Shown here: positions 13,567 through 13,578 of the stretch, piece after piece
Layout: each line of letters begins with the position of its first letter
Numbering within the stretch: position 1 is the stretch's first letter
NCBI GenBank assembly: GCA_045604155.1
Contig: JAZUNN010000002.1
Location: forward strand, 1-13,578
DNA: 13,578 nucleotides
Direction: 5' to 3'
Source: JAISGQ01 sp045604155
Lineage (GTDB): Bacteria; Bacillota; Clostridia; Oscillospirales; Acutalibacteraceae
The notes under the pieces: model-generated
The model's input: only the letters and a program-made list of their open reading frames with translations
Told to the model about the DNA's origin: nothing
The model's database searches: none
Made by a program: the position numbers and the translations under genes

Positions 13567-13578
13567 TAAAAAAGAGAG

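Noticed and set aside
1..13578. CRISPR array, tRNA, rRNA, insertion sequence or phage gene
   Set aside because: No regularly spaced repeats, cloverleaf signature, transposase or terminal inverted repeats were seen.

Overview
The window looks like a chromosomal segment of a low-to-moderate G+C anaerobic Firmicute of the class Clostridia, most plausibly Ruminococcus or a close relative. The reasons are the paired glgC-glgD ADP-glucose pyrophosphorylase genes, the YibE/F and Gx-transporter membrane proteins, the strong purine-rich Shine-Dalgarno (SD) sites, and the occasional TTG and GTG starts. The genus is an inference from gene content and style; no marker gene is present. I see no tRNA, rRNA, insertion sequence, phage gene or CRISPR array.

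Layout. (1) Positions 1-4220, minus strand: a two-gene operon of nicotinate phosphoribosyltransferase (NAD salvage) followed by a P-type cation ATPase, with a well-formed promoter at 4192-4220 and a hairpin terminator at the window start. The ATPase keeps its phosphorylated Asp but deviates at many usually invariant motifs. (2) 4275-4717, plus strand: a small XRE-type helix-turn-helix regulator with a near-consensus promoter, repeats that could be its operator, and its own terminator. (3) 4723-6337: a lipoprotein-type ApbE flavin transferase and a Gx transporter, divergently transcribed from a shared gap of about 100 bp. (4) 6299-8682: a candidate 34-residue membrane peptide on the minus strand, a YibE/F multi-membrane protein, and an unassigned 165-residue protein closed by a strong terminator. 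(5) 8683-9083: a 401-bp non-coding stretch with two promoter-like modules sharing a 10-bp repeat, a possible short ORF and leader hairpins, leading into glgC. (6) 9084-12898: the glycogen synthesis operon glgC-glgD-glgA, with translational coupling between glgC and glgD and a terminator after glgA. (7) 12916-13566: an acidic protein of unknown function whose SD lies directly behind the glg terminator.

How the genes work together. GlgC makes ADP-glucose from glucose-1-phosphate and ATP, GlgD is its probable non-catalytic partner, and GlgA transfers the glucose to growing glycogen. No branching enzyme or phosphorylase is in view. ApbE attaches FMN to secreted or membrane redox proteins; its target is not in the window. 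Most of the window is ordinary core metabolism. The points most worth a second look are the motif-eroded ATPase, the structured glgC upstream region, the hidden 34-codon gene with a possible hairpin-bridged ribosome site, the Lys15-to-Ala change in GlgA, and the terminator that abuts the last gene.
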